In this document: positions 1 through 9,099 of the stretch, in pieces
How the letters are laid out: each line of letters starts with the position of its first letter
Position numbering within the stretch: position 1 is the first letter of the stretch
NCBI GenBank assembly: GCA_963791885.1
Contig: CAWBUL010000005.1
Span: 2,170,001-2,234,000, forward strand
Length of the DNA stretch: 64,000 nt
Origin: CAVSUZ01 sp963791885
GTDB lineage: Bacteria; Pseudomonadota; Alphaproteobacteria; Acetobacterales; Acetobacteraceae
Direction: 5' to 3'
The notes under the pieces: generated by a model
Told to the model about the DNA's origin: nothing
Database searches by the model: none
What the model saw: only the letters and a program-made list of their open reading frames with translations
Program-made: the position numbers and the translations under genes

Positions 1-805
1 CTATGGCATCCTGATCGCCGCGACGATCTGGGTCGCCGTACCGTTCCTTTGGGCGATCATCAATTCCATCAAGACGCTGAACGAGACCTTCCAGACCGGC
101 GCGATCATCCCATTTCTGCAATTCCGCCCGACGCTGGATTCCTGGAACCAGGCGCTCAACGGCACCGGCGTCCTCCACGCCCTGCTCTCCAGTATCGTGG
201 TCAGCAGCGGCGCTACCATGCTGGTGTTGGTAATCGGCGTTCCTGCCGCCTACAGCCTCGCGCGCTTCGAGTTTCCCGTTTCATCCCGCGACATCACGCT
301 TTGGTTCCTCTCACAGCGGGTGCTTCCGCCCGCGATCATGCTGGTGCCCTTCTACCTGATGATGGTGTTCTTCGGCCTGATCGATACCTGGACCGGACTG
401 ATCATCTCCTACTCCACCTTCAGCCTCGCCTTCGGCGTCGTCATCATGCGGGACGTCTTTCGCGACGTGAGCAAGGAGGTCGAGGAAGCCGCGAAGGTCG
501 AAGGCGCCACCGCCTGGCAGATCTTCCTGCTCATTGCCTTGCCGCTGTCATTGGACGGCATCGTTGTCACCGCCATTAACGTCTTCGCCTTCGGCTGGAA
601 TGAGGCACTGTTTTCCTCCGCCTTCACCTCGCGCAACGCACAGACCTTGGCGTCCTTCATCCTTGCCTCTCGCGGCACCCGCGACATCGACTTCAACCTC
701 GCTGCGGTGAACACGCTTCTGGCCATCGGCCCGCCGGTGATCCTGTCCTTCTTCTTCCAGCGCTACCTGGCGCGCGGCCTGTCGTTCGGCGCGGTCAAGG
801 GATAG
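1..805 (+). CDS. Carbohydrate ABC transporter permease, MalG-like (5' truncated by window)
   Basis: This is the inner-membrane permease of a binding-protein-dependent sugar-type importer. The frame is open from base 2, so the N-terminus lies outside the window. What remains is a run of hydrophobic segments with the cytoplasmic EAA loop (EVEEAAKVEGAT, near base 480), the contact site for the ATPase. The end, LSFGAVKG, is typical of MalG/UgpE-type permeases. The partner permease, ATPase and binding protein should lie upstream, out of view. About 35 bases separate its stop from the riboswitch of thiC, so thiC is probably a separate transcription unit. The substrate cannot be inferred. Confidence 0.9.
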   Translation, partial: YGILIAATIWVAVPFLWAIINSIKTLNETFQTGAIIPFLQFRPTLDSWNQALNGTGVLHALLSSIVVSSGATMLVLVIGVPAAYSLARFEFPVSSRDITLWFLSQRVLPPAIMLVPFYLMMVFFGLIDTWTGLIISYSTFSLAFGVVIMRDVFRDVSKEVEEAAKVEGATAWQIFLLIALPLSLDGIVVTAINVFAFGWNEALFSSAFTSRNAQTLASFILASRGTRDIDFNLAAVNTLLAIGPPVILSFFFQRYLARGLSFGAVKG

Positions 806-835
806 TTTGACAACCGCCCAACCCGCTCGCATCTT

Positions 836-942
836 CCCTCTTGTCCGAGGGGAGTCCCGCCGTTTCGGGACTGAGAGTCCGGCGATCCGTGGCGCCGGTG
901 ACCCTTGAACCTGATCCGGGTCATGCCGGCGGAGGGACGGGG
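836..942 (+). promoter_or_regulatory. TPP riboswitch (THI element) upstream of thiC
   Basis: The conserved THI-box pieces are visible: CTGAGAG at 870-876, the ACCCTTGAACCTGATC block near 901-916, and GGGTCATGCCGGCGGAGGGA after it. The outer stem can be closed by GTCC at 843-846 with GGAC at 935-938. TPP riboswitches of this form lie in 5' leaders and lower expression of thiamin genes when TPP is plentiful. It ends about 60 bases before the thiC start. The exact boundaries were placed by eye. Confidence 0.93.
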
Positions 943-1001
943 ACACAGCAGACTGAGCCCCGTCTGAATCCTGGCCTGACCCATTGCGGGAGTGAACGCG
1001 T

Positions 1002-2828
1002 ATGAACGCCCAGTCCAAGATCGCCGCCCGCCCGTCATCGGTCACCACAGGACCGGTCGCCGGATCGCAGAAGATTTACACCTCGCCTGAGGGCCGGCCT
1101 GACATCGCTGTGCCCTTCAGGGAAATCGCGCTGCACCCGACAGCCAATGAGGCACCGTACCGCGCCTACGATACCTCCGGCCCATTCACCGACCCGGCGA
1201 TCGCGATCGATTTGGAAGCCGGCCTGCCGCCGGTCCGCCGCGAATGGCTCGCCAAGCGCGGTTTCGAGAGCATCACCGCACGCGCCATCAAGCCCGAGGA
1301 CAATGGCGGCGCATCCGGCGACAAACTGGTTCCGCTCTGCCCTGCCGATCATCCGGTCTATGGCGGCAAGCCGGGCCAGTTGGTCACGCAGATGGAATTT
1401 GCCCGCGCCGGGATCATCACGGAGGAAATGATCTACATCGCGCATCGCGAAAATCTCGGCCGCGCCAAGACTTTGGAAGGCACCGCTGAGCGCCGCGCGG
1501 ACGGCGAGGATTTCGGCGCCGCCATTCCCGAATTCATCACCCCGGAGTTTGTCCGCGATGAGATTGCACGGGGCCGCGCCATCATCCCCGCCAACATCAA
1601 CCATCCGGAGCTGGAGCCGGTCATCATCGGCCGCAACTTCCTGGTGAAGATCAACGCCAATATCGGCAATTCGGCGGTGACGTCGGGTGCGGCGGAAGAA
1701 GTGGAGAAGCTGGTCTGGGCGATCCGCTGGGGCGCGGACACGGTCATGGACCTCTCCACTGGCCGTAACATTCACAACATCCGGGACTGGATCCTGCGCA
1801 ATGCGCCGGTGCCGATCGGCACCGTGCCGATTTACCAGGCGCTGGAGAAGGTGGATGGCGATCCGGCAAAGCTTGATTGGGAAGTCTTCAAGGACACGCT
1901 GATCGAGCAGGCCGAACAGGGCGTGGATTATTTTACGATCCACGCGGGTGTGCGGCTGGGCTACGTGCCGCTGACCGCCAAGCGCGTCACCGGCATCGTC
2001 TCCCGCGGCGGTTCGATCATGGCCCGCTGGTGCCTGTCGCACCACAAGGAGAGCTTCCTCTACGAACGCTTCGGCGACATTTGCGACATCATGCGCAAAT
2101 ACGACGTGTCGTTCTCGCTAGGGGATGGGCTGCGCCCCGGCTCCATCGCCGATGCGAATGATCGTGCGCAATTCGCCGAGCTCGAAACCTTGGGCGAGTT
2201 GACCAAGATCGCCTGGGACAAGGGGTGTCAGGTGATGATCGAGGGCCCGGGCCACGTGCCGATGCACAAGATCAAGGTCAACATGGACAAGCAGCTCGAA
2301 GAATGCGGCGAGGCGCCGTTCTATACGCTCGGGCCGCTCACCACCGATATCGCGCCCGGCTACGATCACATCACCAGTGCCATCGGCGCGGCGATGATCG
2401 GCTGGTTCGGCACGGCGATGCTCTGCTACGTCACGCCGAAGGAGCACCTGGGGCTGCCCAACCGCGACGACGTGAAGACCGGCGTCATCACTTACAAAGT
2501 GGCGGCGCATGCGGCGGATCTTGCGAAGGGGCATCCGTCGGCGAAGCTGCGCGATGACGCGGTCAGCCGCGCGCGGTTCGAGTTCCGTTGGGAAGATCAG
2601 TTCAACCTGTCGCTGGATCCCGACACGGCGCGCAGCTTCCACGACGAGACGCTGCCGAAGGACGCGCATAAGGTGGCACATTTTTGCTCGATGTGCGGAC
2701 CAAAATTCTGCTCCATGCAGATCACGCAGGATTTGCGTGTCGAAGCGGCGCGGATGGCCGGGCTGGAGGAGAAGAGCAAGGAGTTCGCTGAGAAGGGGAA
2801 CGAGATCTACCTGCCCGCGGCGGAGTAA
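1002..2828 (+). CDS. thiC: Phosphomethylpyrimidine synthase ThiC
   Basis: ThiC is a radical SAM enzyme that converts 5-aminoimidazole ribotide to HMP-phosphate, the pyrimidine half of thiamin. The 608-residue length is normal. The C-terminal cluster motif C562-x2-C565-x4-C570 (CSMCGPKFC) that holds the 4Fe-4S centre is intact, as are family blocks such as NINHPELEP and IEGPGHVPMH. The ATG at 1002 follows a purine-rich GGGAGTG stretch and the upstream TPP riboswitch. The gene is convergent with the THI5-like binding protein, with only 4 bases between the stop codons. Confidence 0.98.
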   Translation: MNAQSKIAARPSSVTTGPVAGSQKIYTSPEGRPDIAVPFREIALHPTANEAPYRAYDTSGPFTDPAIAIDLEAGLPPVRREWLAKRGFESITARAIKPEDNGGASGDKLVPLCPADHPVYGGKPGQLVTQMEFARAGIITEEMIYIAHRENLGRAKTLEGTAERRADGEDFGAAIPEFITPEFVRDEIARGRAIIPANINHPELEPVIIGRNFLVKINANIGNSAVTSGAAEEVEKLVWAIRWGADTVMDLSTGRNIHNIRDWILRNAPVPIGTVPIYQALEKVDGDPAKLDWEVFKDTLIEQAEQGVDYFTIHAGVRLGYVPLTAKRVTGIVSRGGSIMARWCLSHHKESFLYERFGDICDIMRKYDVSFSLGDGLRPGSIADANDRAQFAELETLGELTKIAWDKGCQVMIEGPGHVPMHKIKVNMDKQLEECGEAPFYTLGPLTTDIAPGYDHITSAIGAAMIGWFGTAMLCYVTPKEHLGLPNRDDVKTGVITYKVAAHAADLAKGHPSAKLRDDAVSRARFEFRWEDQFNLSLDPDTARSFHDETLPKDAHKVAHFCSMCGPKFCSMQITQDLRVEAARMAGLEEKSKEFAEKGNEIYLPAAE

Positions 2829-2832
2829 CGTC

Positions 2833-3810
2833 TTACTGGGTGGGGGTCATCCCCACCCGGTGATCCACAAACCGCAGCGTATAAGCCGACGAAATGTCCA
2901 GTCCCTTCGGATACACCCCGACATCCGCCATTGACTGGTAGAATCCCCTCCACCGCGCATCCGTCATCGCACCGATGCCCATCGTCTTGGCATCGCCTGA
3001 ATCCACCACCCCGTAGCTCTTCATCACGCCACGGCCGTAATCGATCAGCGCTTGCGGCATGTCCGGATTTGCCTTGCGAATCAGAGCATCCCCTGGCGCG
3101 GGATCGCTATTCAGGTACGAATACCACCCCTCGATCGAGGCATCGACAAACCGCTGCACCAGGTCCGGATTATCGGCGACCAGCTTCGTGCTGGTGGTGA
3201 TGATATCCGCGTACCCCTCAAACCCCGCATCCGCGATCGGCAGCACCACCGGTTTGAAATGCGCCTGCTCTTCGATCAGGTATGGTTCCGACCCCAAATA
3301 CCCTTCCTGCACCAAAGTCTTATCCGCCAGGAACGGCGCGAGATTGATGGTGTACGGCCTCACCTGGCTTTCGCTATAACCGAATTTCGCCGCAAGAAAC
3401 CGCCACCAACTCGCCCGCGCCCCGGCGCCTAGCGCGATCGGCTTGCCCTTCAGCGCCTCGAAACTGTCATCGCCCATCCCGGGATGCGCGATCAGCACCA
3501 ACTCGCTCTTCTGGAAGATTGCCGCGACGGCGACGAAGGGCAGCTTCTCCTGCACGAACTGCACCGCCTGCCCGCCGCCGAGGTTGAACTGCACGCGCCC
3601 CGCCATCAGCAGCGCCATGTCGTTCACCTGAGGGCCGCCCTCGACGATCGTCACGTCCAGCCCGTGCCGCGCGTAGATGCCGGTCGCCAGAGCCTGGTAG
3701 AAGCCGCCGTATTCGGCTTCGGCTTTCCAATCCAGGCTGAACGAAACCTTATCGTTGGCAAGCGCCGGCGTGGCGAGCAATGCCAGCGCCAGCGCCCACC
3801 AGAGGCGCAT
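2833..3810 (-). CDS. NMT1/THI5-like ABC substrate-binding protein
   Basis: This is a periplasmic binding protein of the NMT1/THI5 (SsuA/ThiY-like) fold, about 325 residues. The start at 3810 gives a clear signal peptide (MRLWWALALALLATPALA), and its ATG overlaps the TGA of the upstream SDR as TGATG, implying translational coupling. The opening VSFSLDWKAEAEYGGFYQA and the GGPQVNDM segment fit pyrimidine- or sulfonate-binding members. Lying tail-to-tail with thiC, it may bind a thiamin pyrimidine precursor, as ThiY does; that is inference. No matching permease or ATPase is adjacent. A longer start at 3828 is possible but less likely. Confidence 0.85.
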   Translation of the reverse strand: MRLWWALALALLATPALANDKVSFSLDWKAEAEYGGFYQALATGIYARHGLDVTIVEGGPQVNDMALLMAGRVQFNLGGGQAVQFVQEKLPFVAVAAIFQKSELVLIAHPGMGDDSFEALKGKPIALGAGARASWWRFLAAKFGYSESQVRPYTINLAPFLADKTLVQEGYLGSEPYLIEEQAHFKPVVLPIADAGFEGYADIITTSTKLVADNPDLVQRFVDASIEGWYSYLNSDPAPGDALIRKANPDMPQALIDYGRGVMKSYGVVDSGDAKTMGIGAMTDARWRGFYQSMADVGVYPKGLDISSAYTLRFVDHRVGMTPTQ

Positions 3811-4556
3811 CAGCCGCGGCCGATCCACGGCATCTTCGTCGCCATGATGGTGATGAACTGCACGTTGGTATCCAGCGGCATGTTGCTCATGAACAGGATC
3901 GTCCGCCCGACATGCTCCACGTCGAAGCGCGGCTCCTTCGCCATCTGCCCGTGCGCCTGCATTTGCCCGTCTACCGAGCGCGCCGTCATCGGCGTTGCCG
4001 CATTACCGATATCGATTTGCGCGCAGGCGATGTCGTATTGGCGCCCATCCAGCGCGATGGACTTCGTCAGTCCCGTCACAGCGTGCTTAGTCGATGTATA
4101 AGCCGCCGAACCCGGCCGCGGATTATGCGCTGAGATCGAGCCGTTGTTGATGATCCGCCCGCCCATCGGCTTCTGGTCGCGCATGATCTTGAAGGCCGCA
4201 TTGGCGCATAGGAACATGCCGTGCAGGTTCACATCGACCACGGCCTTCCATTGCTCCCACGTATAGTCGCCGAAATTGGTCATGGGCGAGCCGCCGCCGG
4301 CATTGTTGAACAGCACGTCGAGCCGGCCCCATTTCTCCTTTACCTTGGCGAACAGAGCGGCGACCGAGGCTGGATCCCGCACATCCGTCGGCACCACCAG
4401 CGCTTCACCGCCTTTGGCCATGGACGCCGTCTCCTCCAGCGCGTCCTTGCGCCGGCCGGCCAACGCCACCGCATACCCGTCCTTCAGCAATTCGAGCGCC
4501 GATGCCCGCCCGATCCCGCTCCCTGCTCCTGTGATCACCGCGACGCGCTGTGCCAT
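3810..4556 (-). CDS. SDR family NAD(P)-dependent oxidoreductase
   Basis: This is a classical short-chain dehydrogenase of 248 residues, the usual length. The cofactor motif TGAGSGIG is at residues 9-16, NNAG at 84-87, the catalytic Ser near 140 (NNGSIS), and Tyr153-x3-Lys157 (YTSTK). The tetrad appears complete, so the enzyme should be active. The substrate cannot be read from sequence. The gene is first of a minus-strand pair with the THI5-like binding protein, whose start overlaps its stop. The ATG at 4556 is preceded by a GGGAGGAAGC ribosome-binding region. Confidence 0.92.
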   Translation of the reverse strand: MAQRVAVITGAGSGIGRASALELLKDGYAVALAGRRKDALEETASMAKGGEALVVPTDVRDPASVAALFAKVKEKWGRLDVLFNNAGGGSPMTNFGDYTWEQWKAVVDVNLHGMFLCANAAFKIMRDQKPMGGRIINNGSISAHNPRPGSAAYTSTKHAVTGLTKSIALDGRQYDIACAQIDIGNAATPMTARSVDGQMQAHGQMAKEPRFDVEHVGRTILFMSNMPLDTNVQFITIMATKMPWIGRG

Positions 4557-4663
4557 GATGCTTCCTCCCGTTCAGCGATGCTGACATTGTGGCGCGATGG
4601 ACAAGGAGCGCAACTGGCGCAGGGCTTGAGTTCTATTGCACCTCGGGAGCGCACGGCTTAGCG

Positions 4664-5242
4664 CTATGGCAACTCATAACCCAGCGCCTGCTCTTTCTCG
4701 ATCGTCTTCTGTACCGCCGGTCTCGCCATCATTCGCCCGTAATGGCCCTCTAATACCGGAAACTCATCCCGCCGCACGACCGACCCGTTCACGTAGCGCC
4801 AATACAGACGGAACAGGTGAATATCCGCGATGCTGTACGCATCTCCGACGGCCCAATCGCGGCCGCCCAGCAACCACTCGGCATGCGCGAACATTTCCGC
4901 CATCCGCGCCGGCCCCTCGCGACGCGCCGGATGAATCCCCGAAGCAATGAACGACATCCAGGACACCACCTGGCCCTCCGCCTCATCGCCCGACGGCAGC
5001 AGCCCCGCCTCTGGATACGCACGCGCCAGGTAGAACAGAATGCCCGCGACCTCGGTCAACGGTCGCCCGTCGATGAGCAGCACCGGCACCTTGCCGCGGG
5101 GATTGACTGCCAGGAAGGCAGGCGACTGCGTCTCCTTCCGCGCGAATGAAACCGCCCGCGCCTCGAACGGCACGCCGACCTCATGCAGCGCAATATGAGC
5201 TGCCATCGAACTCGAACCCGGCGCGTAGTACAGCGTCAGCAT
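4664..5242 (-). CDS. Glutathione S-transferase family protein
   Basis: The N-terminal thioredoxin-like half opens MLTLYYAPGSSSMAAHIALHE, has NPRGKVPVL with the cis-Pro, and PLTEVAGILFYLA for glutathione contact. The C-terminal helical half contains the SIADIHLFRLYWR segment. The start at 5242 was chosen over 5338 because the domain begins there; the length is then about 192 residues. GSTs conjugate glutathione to electrophiles or act in isomerase and dehalogenase roles; which applies here is unknown. The gene diverges from the dehydrogenase at 5322, so the region between them should hold both promoters. Confidence 0.9.
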   Translation of the reverse strand: MLTLYYAPGSSSMAAHIALHEVGVPFEARAVSFARKETQSPAFLAVNPRGKVPVLLIDGRPLTEVAGILFYLARAYPEAGLLPSGDEAEGQVVSWMSFIASGIHPARREGPARMAEMFAHAEWLLGGRDWAVGDAYSIADIHLFRLYWRYVNGSVVRRDEFPVLEGHYGRMMARPAVQKTIEKEQALGYELP

Positions 5243-5321
5243 CCACCCCGCGTACCCAACCCCGGCTTGACCCGCAAGCCGCGTCGTCCAACGCTCGGCC
5301 CGCAACGTCGGGGGATACACG

Positions 5322-6323
5322 ATGCGCTTCGCCGCCATCGGGCTCGATCACCGCCACATCTACGACCTGGTGGCCGTACTGCACGAGGCCGGACAGGAAT
5401 GCGTCGGCTACTGCCCCCAGACCAGCGACCCGCGTGTTCTCGAGGGCTTCCGCAAGCGCTTCCCTGACACCCCGGCCAAACCGCGCGACGCGCTCCTCGA
5501 TGGCCCGTCCATCGCCTTTATCGTCACCGCCGCCATCCCCTGTGACCGGCCCGCCATCGCCATCGCGGCCATGCGCCGCGGCAAGGACGTGATGGTCGAT
5601 AAACCGGCGGTCGCCACCTTCGCGCAATTGCAGGAGATCGAGCGCGTCGTCGCGGAGACCGGACGCATCTGGTCGGTCTGCTTTTCCGAACGCTTCCTCA
5701 CCCCATCCACGCTGAAGGCGCTGGAACTCGTGCATTCCGGTGCCATCGGCCGCTTGGTGCAAACCATCGGTCTCGGGCCACATCGCCTCAACCGCGCGCT
5801 GCGCCCCGCGTGGTTCTGGGATAAGTCCACCTATGGCGGCATACTGAATGACATCGCCAGCCACCAGATCGACCAATTCCTGGCCTTCACCGGCGCGACC
5901 GACGCCACCATCCTGTCGTCCACCGTGGGCGAATACGGTACTGCGCCCGGCTTCGAGGACTTCGGCGAAATCACGCTGCAGACCCAACACACGCGCGGCT
6001 ACATCCGCGTCGACTGGTTTACCGCCGACGGCCTTCCTACCTGGGGCGACGGCCGATTGTTCCTGCTCGGCACCGAAGGTACCATTGAACTCCGCAAATA
6101 CGTCGACATCGCGGGCCAGCCCGGTACCGATCATCTGTTCATCGTTAACAAAACCGGCACACGCCGCATCGCCTGTGAGGGCATGCCCGTCACCTACTTC
6201 CGCGACTTCGCTGCCGACGTCACCAACCGTACCGAAACCGCCATGAGGCAGCGCCACGCCTTCACCGTCTGCCGTCTCGCCACGCAGGCCCAGGCCAGCG
6301 CAGCACGGTTCATCCCGACATGA
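5322..6323 (+). CDS. Gfo/Idh/MocA family oxidoreductase (first of a pair)
   Basis: This is a 333-residue NAD(P)-dependent sugar or cyclitol dehydrogenase. The N-terminal Rossmann half runs from MRFAAIGLDHRHIYDL and includes the family motif VDKPAVAT (EKP-like) near residue 93. The substrate half has the expected H-x3-D-type segment near NDIASHQIDQFL. The nucleotide motif is GLDHRH rather than a full GxGxxG, which is seen in some divergent members. The next gene starts inside its stop codon, so the two are translated together and probably act on the same substrate or form one complex. Confidence 0.9.
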   Translation: MRFAAIGLDHRHIYDLVAVLHEAGQECVGYCPQTSDPRVLEGFRKRFPDTPAKPRDALLDGPSIAFIVTAAIPCDRPAIAIAAMRRGKDVMVDKPAVATFAQLQEIERVVAETGRIWSVCFSERFLTPSTLKALELVHSGAIGRLVQTIGLGPHRLNRALRPAWFWDKSTYGGILNDIASHQIDQFLAFTGATDATILSSTVGEYGTAPGFEDFGEITLQTQHTRGYIRVDWFTADGLPTWGDGRLFLLGTEGTIELRKYVDIAGQPGTDHLFIVNKTGTRRIACEGMPVTYFRDFAADVTNRTETAMRQRHAFTVCRLATQAQASAARFIPT

Positions 6324-7360
6324 TCGGCATCGCGGTTGTCGGCCTGGGCAACGCGGTCGAGCCGCACGCCAAAAGCCTGCATGACCTCCGGGACCGCGCG
6401 CGCGTTGCCTGGGCGGTCGCACGCAGCGAGTCACGGCAGACCATAGCTGCGCGAAACAGCTGGCCCTTCACCATCGATCTCGACCGAGCGCTGGGCGACC
6501 CGACCGTGCACGCCGTGTTGATCCTGACGCCCGCGAATCAGCATCTGCCCGTCGCGGAGGCGGCCGTTGCCGCCGGCAAACACGTGCTGTGCGAAAAGCC
6601 GCTCGACGCCTCGTTGCAAGCCGCCGAACGAATGGTTGCACTCGCTCGAGCCGCGGGCCGCGCCCTCGGTGTTGTGCTGCAAATGCGGTTCCGCCCCGGC
6701 AGCGTTCGCCTGCGCCAAGCTCTCATCGAAGGCGAACTCGGCACGATCGCCGCCGCGACCGTCGCCGTGCCCTGGTGGCGCCCGCAGGCCTATTACGACC
6801 AGCCCGGACGAGGCACCCGTGCGCAGGATGGCGGAGGTGTGCTGATCACGCAGGCGATCCATGCGATCGACCTGTTCCGCTGGTTCGTCGGCGTCTCCGC
6901 CATCGACGCCGGACGCACCACGCAAACCCCACTCCACCGCATGGAGACCGAGGACTACGCCGCCGCGCTGCTGCGGCTGGGCAACGGCGCGCCCGGCACG
7001 CTCTTCGCCACCACCGCGCTATACCCGGGCCGCTCCGAGTGCATCGAAATCATTGGCACCAAAGGCTCGGCACGACTGGAAGGCGGCAGCCTGACTTTGC
7101 GGTTTCTTGACGGCCGCGAGGAAACGCTGCGCGACGAAGGCGGCTCAGGGGGCAGCGCGAACTTGATGGGCTTTTCCCACGAACCGCATCGCGCTCTGAT
7201 CAGCGACTTTTTGGATACGATTGAAACCGGCCGCGATCCCGCCATCCCGGGCGAGGAAGCCCTGGCCACACAGCGCGTCATTGCCGAAATCGAAGCGAGA
7301 GCGAGATCACGCGAGGCGGATACGTCGGAGCGCGTGAATCTCGCTCTCAAACAACACTGA
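6320..7360 (+). CDS. Gfo/Idh/MocA family oxidoreductase (second of a pair)
   Basis: This 346-residue dehydrogenase is related to the preceding gene and overlaps it by four bases (ATGA). It has a regular nucleotide motif (AVVGLGNAVEPHAKSL), the conserved CEKPLDAS segment near residue 91, and ITQAIHAIDLFRWF with the His-x3-Asp pair of the active-site region. Two adjacent Gfo/Idh/MocA genes are common in carbohydrate catabolic operons. The permease at the window start is too far away to assign as partner. Confidence 0.92.
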   Translation: MIGIAVVGLGNAVEPHAKSLHDLRDRARVAWAVARSESRQTIAARNSWPFTIDLDRALGDPTVHAVLILTPANQHLPVAEAAVAAGKHVLCEKPLDASLQAAERMVALARAAGRALGVVLQMRFRPGSVRLRQALIEGELGTIAAATVAVPWWRPQAYYDQPGRGTRAQDGGGVLITQAIHAIDLFRWFVGVSAIDAGRTTQTPLHRMETEDYAAALLRLGNGAPGTLFATTALYPGRSECIEIIGTKGSARLEGGSLTLRFLDGREETLRDEGGSGGSANLMGFSHEPHRALISDFLDTIETGRDPAIPGEEALATQRVIAEIEARARSREADTSERVNLALKQH

Positions 7361-7369
7361 GGGGAGCGC

Positions 7370-7846
7370 ATGGAAGAGCTGATCGCCATCGCCGAGCGCA
7401 TCGGCGCCCGCCTAAAACAGCGCGGCGACACCATCGCCGTCGCGGAGTCATCCACCGGCGGGCTGATCTCCGCTGCGCTGCTCGCCGTGCCCGGCGCCAG
7501 CGCCTACTTTATCGGCGGCGGCGTGATTTATACGGGCAAGGCCCGTGCGGCGCTGCTGGGGCTGGGCTCCAGTTTGCCTGACGGCATGAGACCCTCCACC
7601 GAGCCGTACGCTACGATGCTGGCGCGCACCGTGCGCCAGACCTGCGGCACCACCTGGGGACTGGCGGAAACCGGCGCGACAGGTCCCACCGGCAACCGCT
7701 ACGGCGATGCGCCTGGGCATAGCTGCATCGCGCTCGCCGGTCCGGCGGAACATGCCATTACGATCGAAACGGGGAAACGGGATCGGGCGGCGAATATGCA
7801 CGCCTTCGCCACTCGGGCACTGGAGGAGTTGGAGAAGGCAATGTAA
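7370..7846 (+). CDS. CinA family protein (nicotinamide-nucleotide amidohydrolase domain)
   Basis: This 158-residue single-domain protein matches the C-terminal amidase half of CinA (PncC-like). That domain hydrolyses NMN to nicotinate mononucleotide in pyridine-nucleotide salvage. The blocks IAVAESSTGGLISAAL, AVPGASAYFIGGGVIY and ETGATGPTGNRYGD are present. The first block has Ser where many members have Cys (AESCTGG). The gene starts 9 bases after the dehydrogenase pair with GGGGAGCGC before its ATG, so it is likely in that operon. A shrunken second copy of the same gene lies at about 9100-9332. Confidence 0.92.
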   Translation: MEELIAIAERIGARLKQRGDTIAVAESSTGGLISAALLAVPGASAYFIGGGVIYTGKARAALLGLGSSLPDGMRPSTEPYATMLARTVRQTCGTTWGLAETGATGPTGNRYGDAPGHSCIALAGPAEHAITIETGKRDRAANMHAFATRALEELEKAM

Positions 7847-7973
7847 TTTCGACCCGACTTCGCATATGCCCGCGTTGGATTGACACCGTACGTGTGGGGT
7901 GCGTTTAGTTGCAGCGACCCCTCTCATCGGGTGGTTTCGGCTCATCCTTCTCTAACTGAAGGCACTGGGTACT

Positions 7974-9014
7974 ATGGCTCATCGCCTCGATTTACCGTTA
8001 GCGAGGCAGGACATCCGGCTCGATATCACCGACCTGTATCTCTTTCGCGGGGAGGTGGGCACAGTCTTTGTAATCAATGTTTGCCACTCGATCTTCGGCG
8101 AGATTCCGACCCCGGGCTATCACCCGGAAGGCATGTACGAGTTCAAGATCGACCTCAATGGGGACGCCATCGAGGACGTGACCTACCGGATCACCTTCGA
8201 TGACCGCGACGCTGCCGCCCAGCAACGCTTCGTCCTGCGTCGTATCACAGGGGCCGATGCGACAGACTCGCATGCATCCGGGACCGTCCTGTTGCGAGGT
8301 ACCACCGACGAACCCGCCACCGGAGCGAACGGAGTGCGCGTTTGGGCCGGCAAGGCCGGCGACCCGTTTTGGATCGAGCCCGACGTTTTGCATGCCGTTG
8401 GCCACGCGTTCCAGGATGGCACTGGGATCAATTTGGCTGGCTGGGATGCAAGGAAAGCCAGGAATTTGTTCGCCGGACATACTGTTTACGCCATTGTGCT
8501 TGAGGTGCCCGATGCCGAGTTGCTCGCCGGGGCACATGACAATAAGCGAGTCGGCGTCTGGGCGGTGGCAACCCTCGCGACCGATGCCGGCGGCTGGCGC
8601 CCTATTAACCGCGTGGGCCTGCCAATGATTTATCCGCTTTTCACGCAGTTCAACGAAGACGAAGACCTCGGCAACCGCCTCAATGGCGGTCGCCCGGCCG
8701 ACGATTTGGCCACGTACGGAGAGACGGTCGCAAATGCGATCGCCGCTGTCGTTGCGGCGACCGGTACATCCGAGGATCCAGCTGCCTACGGCCGGAAGGT
8801 GGCACACCGCTTCTGTCCGAACATTCTGCCCTACGAGGTCGGAACTCAGGCGACGTTTGGCTTCGCAGAATGGAACGGTCGCTCCCTCACCGACAACGTG
8901 CCGGACGTGATGTTCAGTCTTGCCGCTAACACTCCTGTACGTCTTGGAATTGGCAAAGAATCGGTCACCAAAAAACCTTCGCGGGCCTTCCCATATGTAC
9001 CTTCTCTGGGTTGA
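7974..9014 (+). CDS. DUF4331 family protein
   Basis: The 346-residue protein matches the DUF4331 pattern of these secreted or cytosolic proteins. The N-terminus is DITDLYLFRGE. Repeated beta-rich blocks include EFKIDLNGDAIEDVTYRI, and there is a late GRPADDLA segment followed by NRLNGGR-type and TDNVPDVMF motifs. The family has no established biochemical role. No signal peptide is evident at the chosen ATG. The gene lies between an intact cinA-type gene and a deleted cinA copy, which suggests it came in between two tandem copies or arose with their duplication. Confidence 0.85.
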   Translation: MAHRLDLPLARQDIRLDITDLYLFRGEVGTVFVINVCHSIFGEIPTPGYHPEGMYEFKIDLNGDAIEDVTYRITFDDRDAAAQQRFVLRRITGADATDSHASGTVLLRGTTDEPATGANGVRVWAGKAGDPFWIEPDVLHAVGHAFQDGTGINLAGWDARKARNLFAGHTVYAIVLEVPDAELLAGAHDNKRVGVWAVATLATDAGGWRPINRVGLPMIYPLFTQFNEDEDLGNRLNGGRPADDLATYGETVANAIAAVVAATGTSEDPAAYGRKVAHRFCPNILPYEVGTQATFGFAEWNGRSLTDNVPDVMFSLAANTPVRLGIGKESVTKKPSRAFPYVPSLG

Positions 9015-9099
9015 CGCCGACCGAGGCACCTGGCCGCCCGAACGATTTGTACGGCCAACGTGCCGGCGCTCTTTGCCGACGCAAACCGCTGATCCTGGA

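Noticed and set aside
5181..6434. Long minus-strand open frame opposite the first Gfo/Idh/MocA gene
   Set aside because: It is the antisense shadow of a clearly conserved dehydrogenase in a GC-rich genome; its translation has no recognisable domain.
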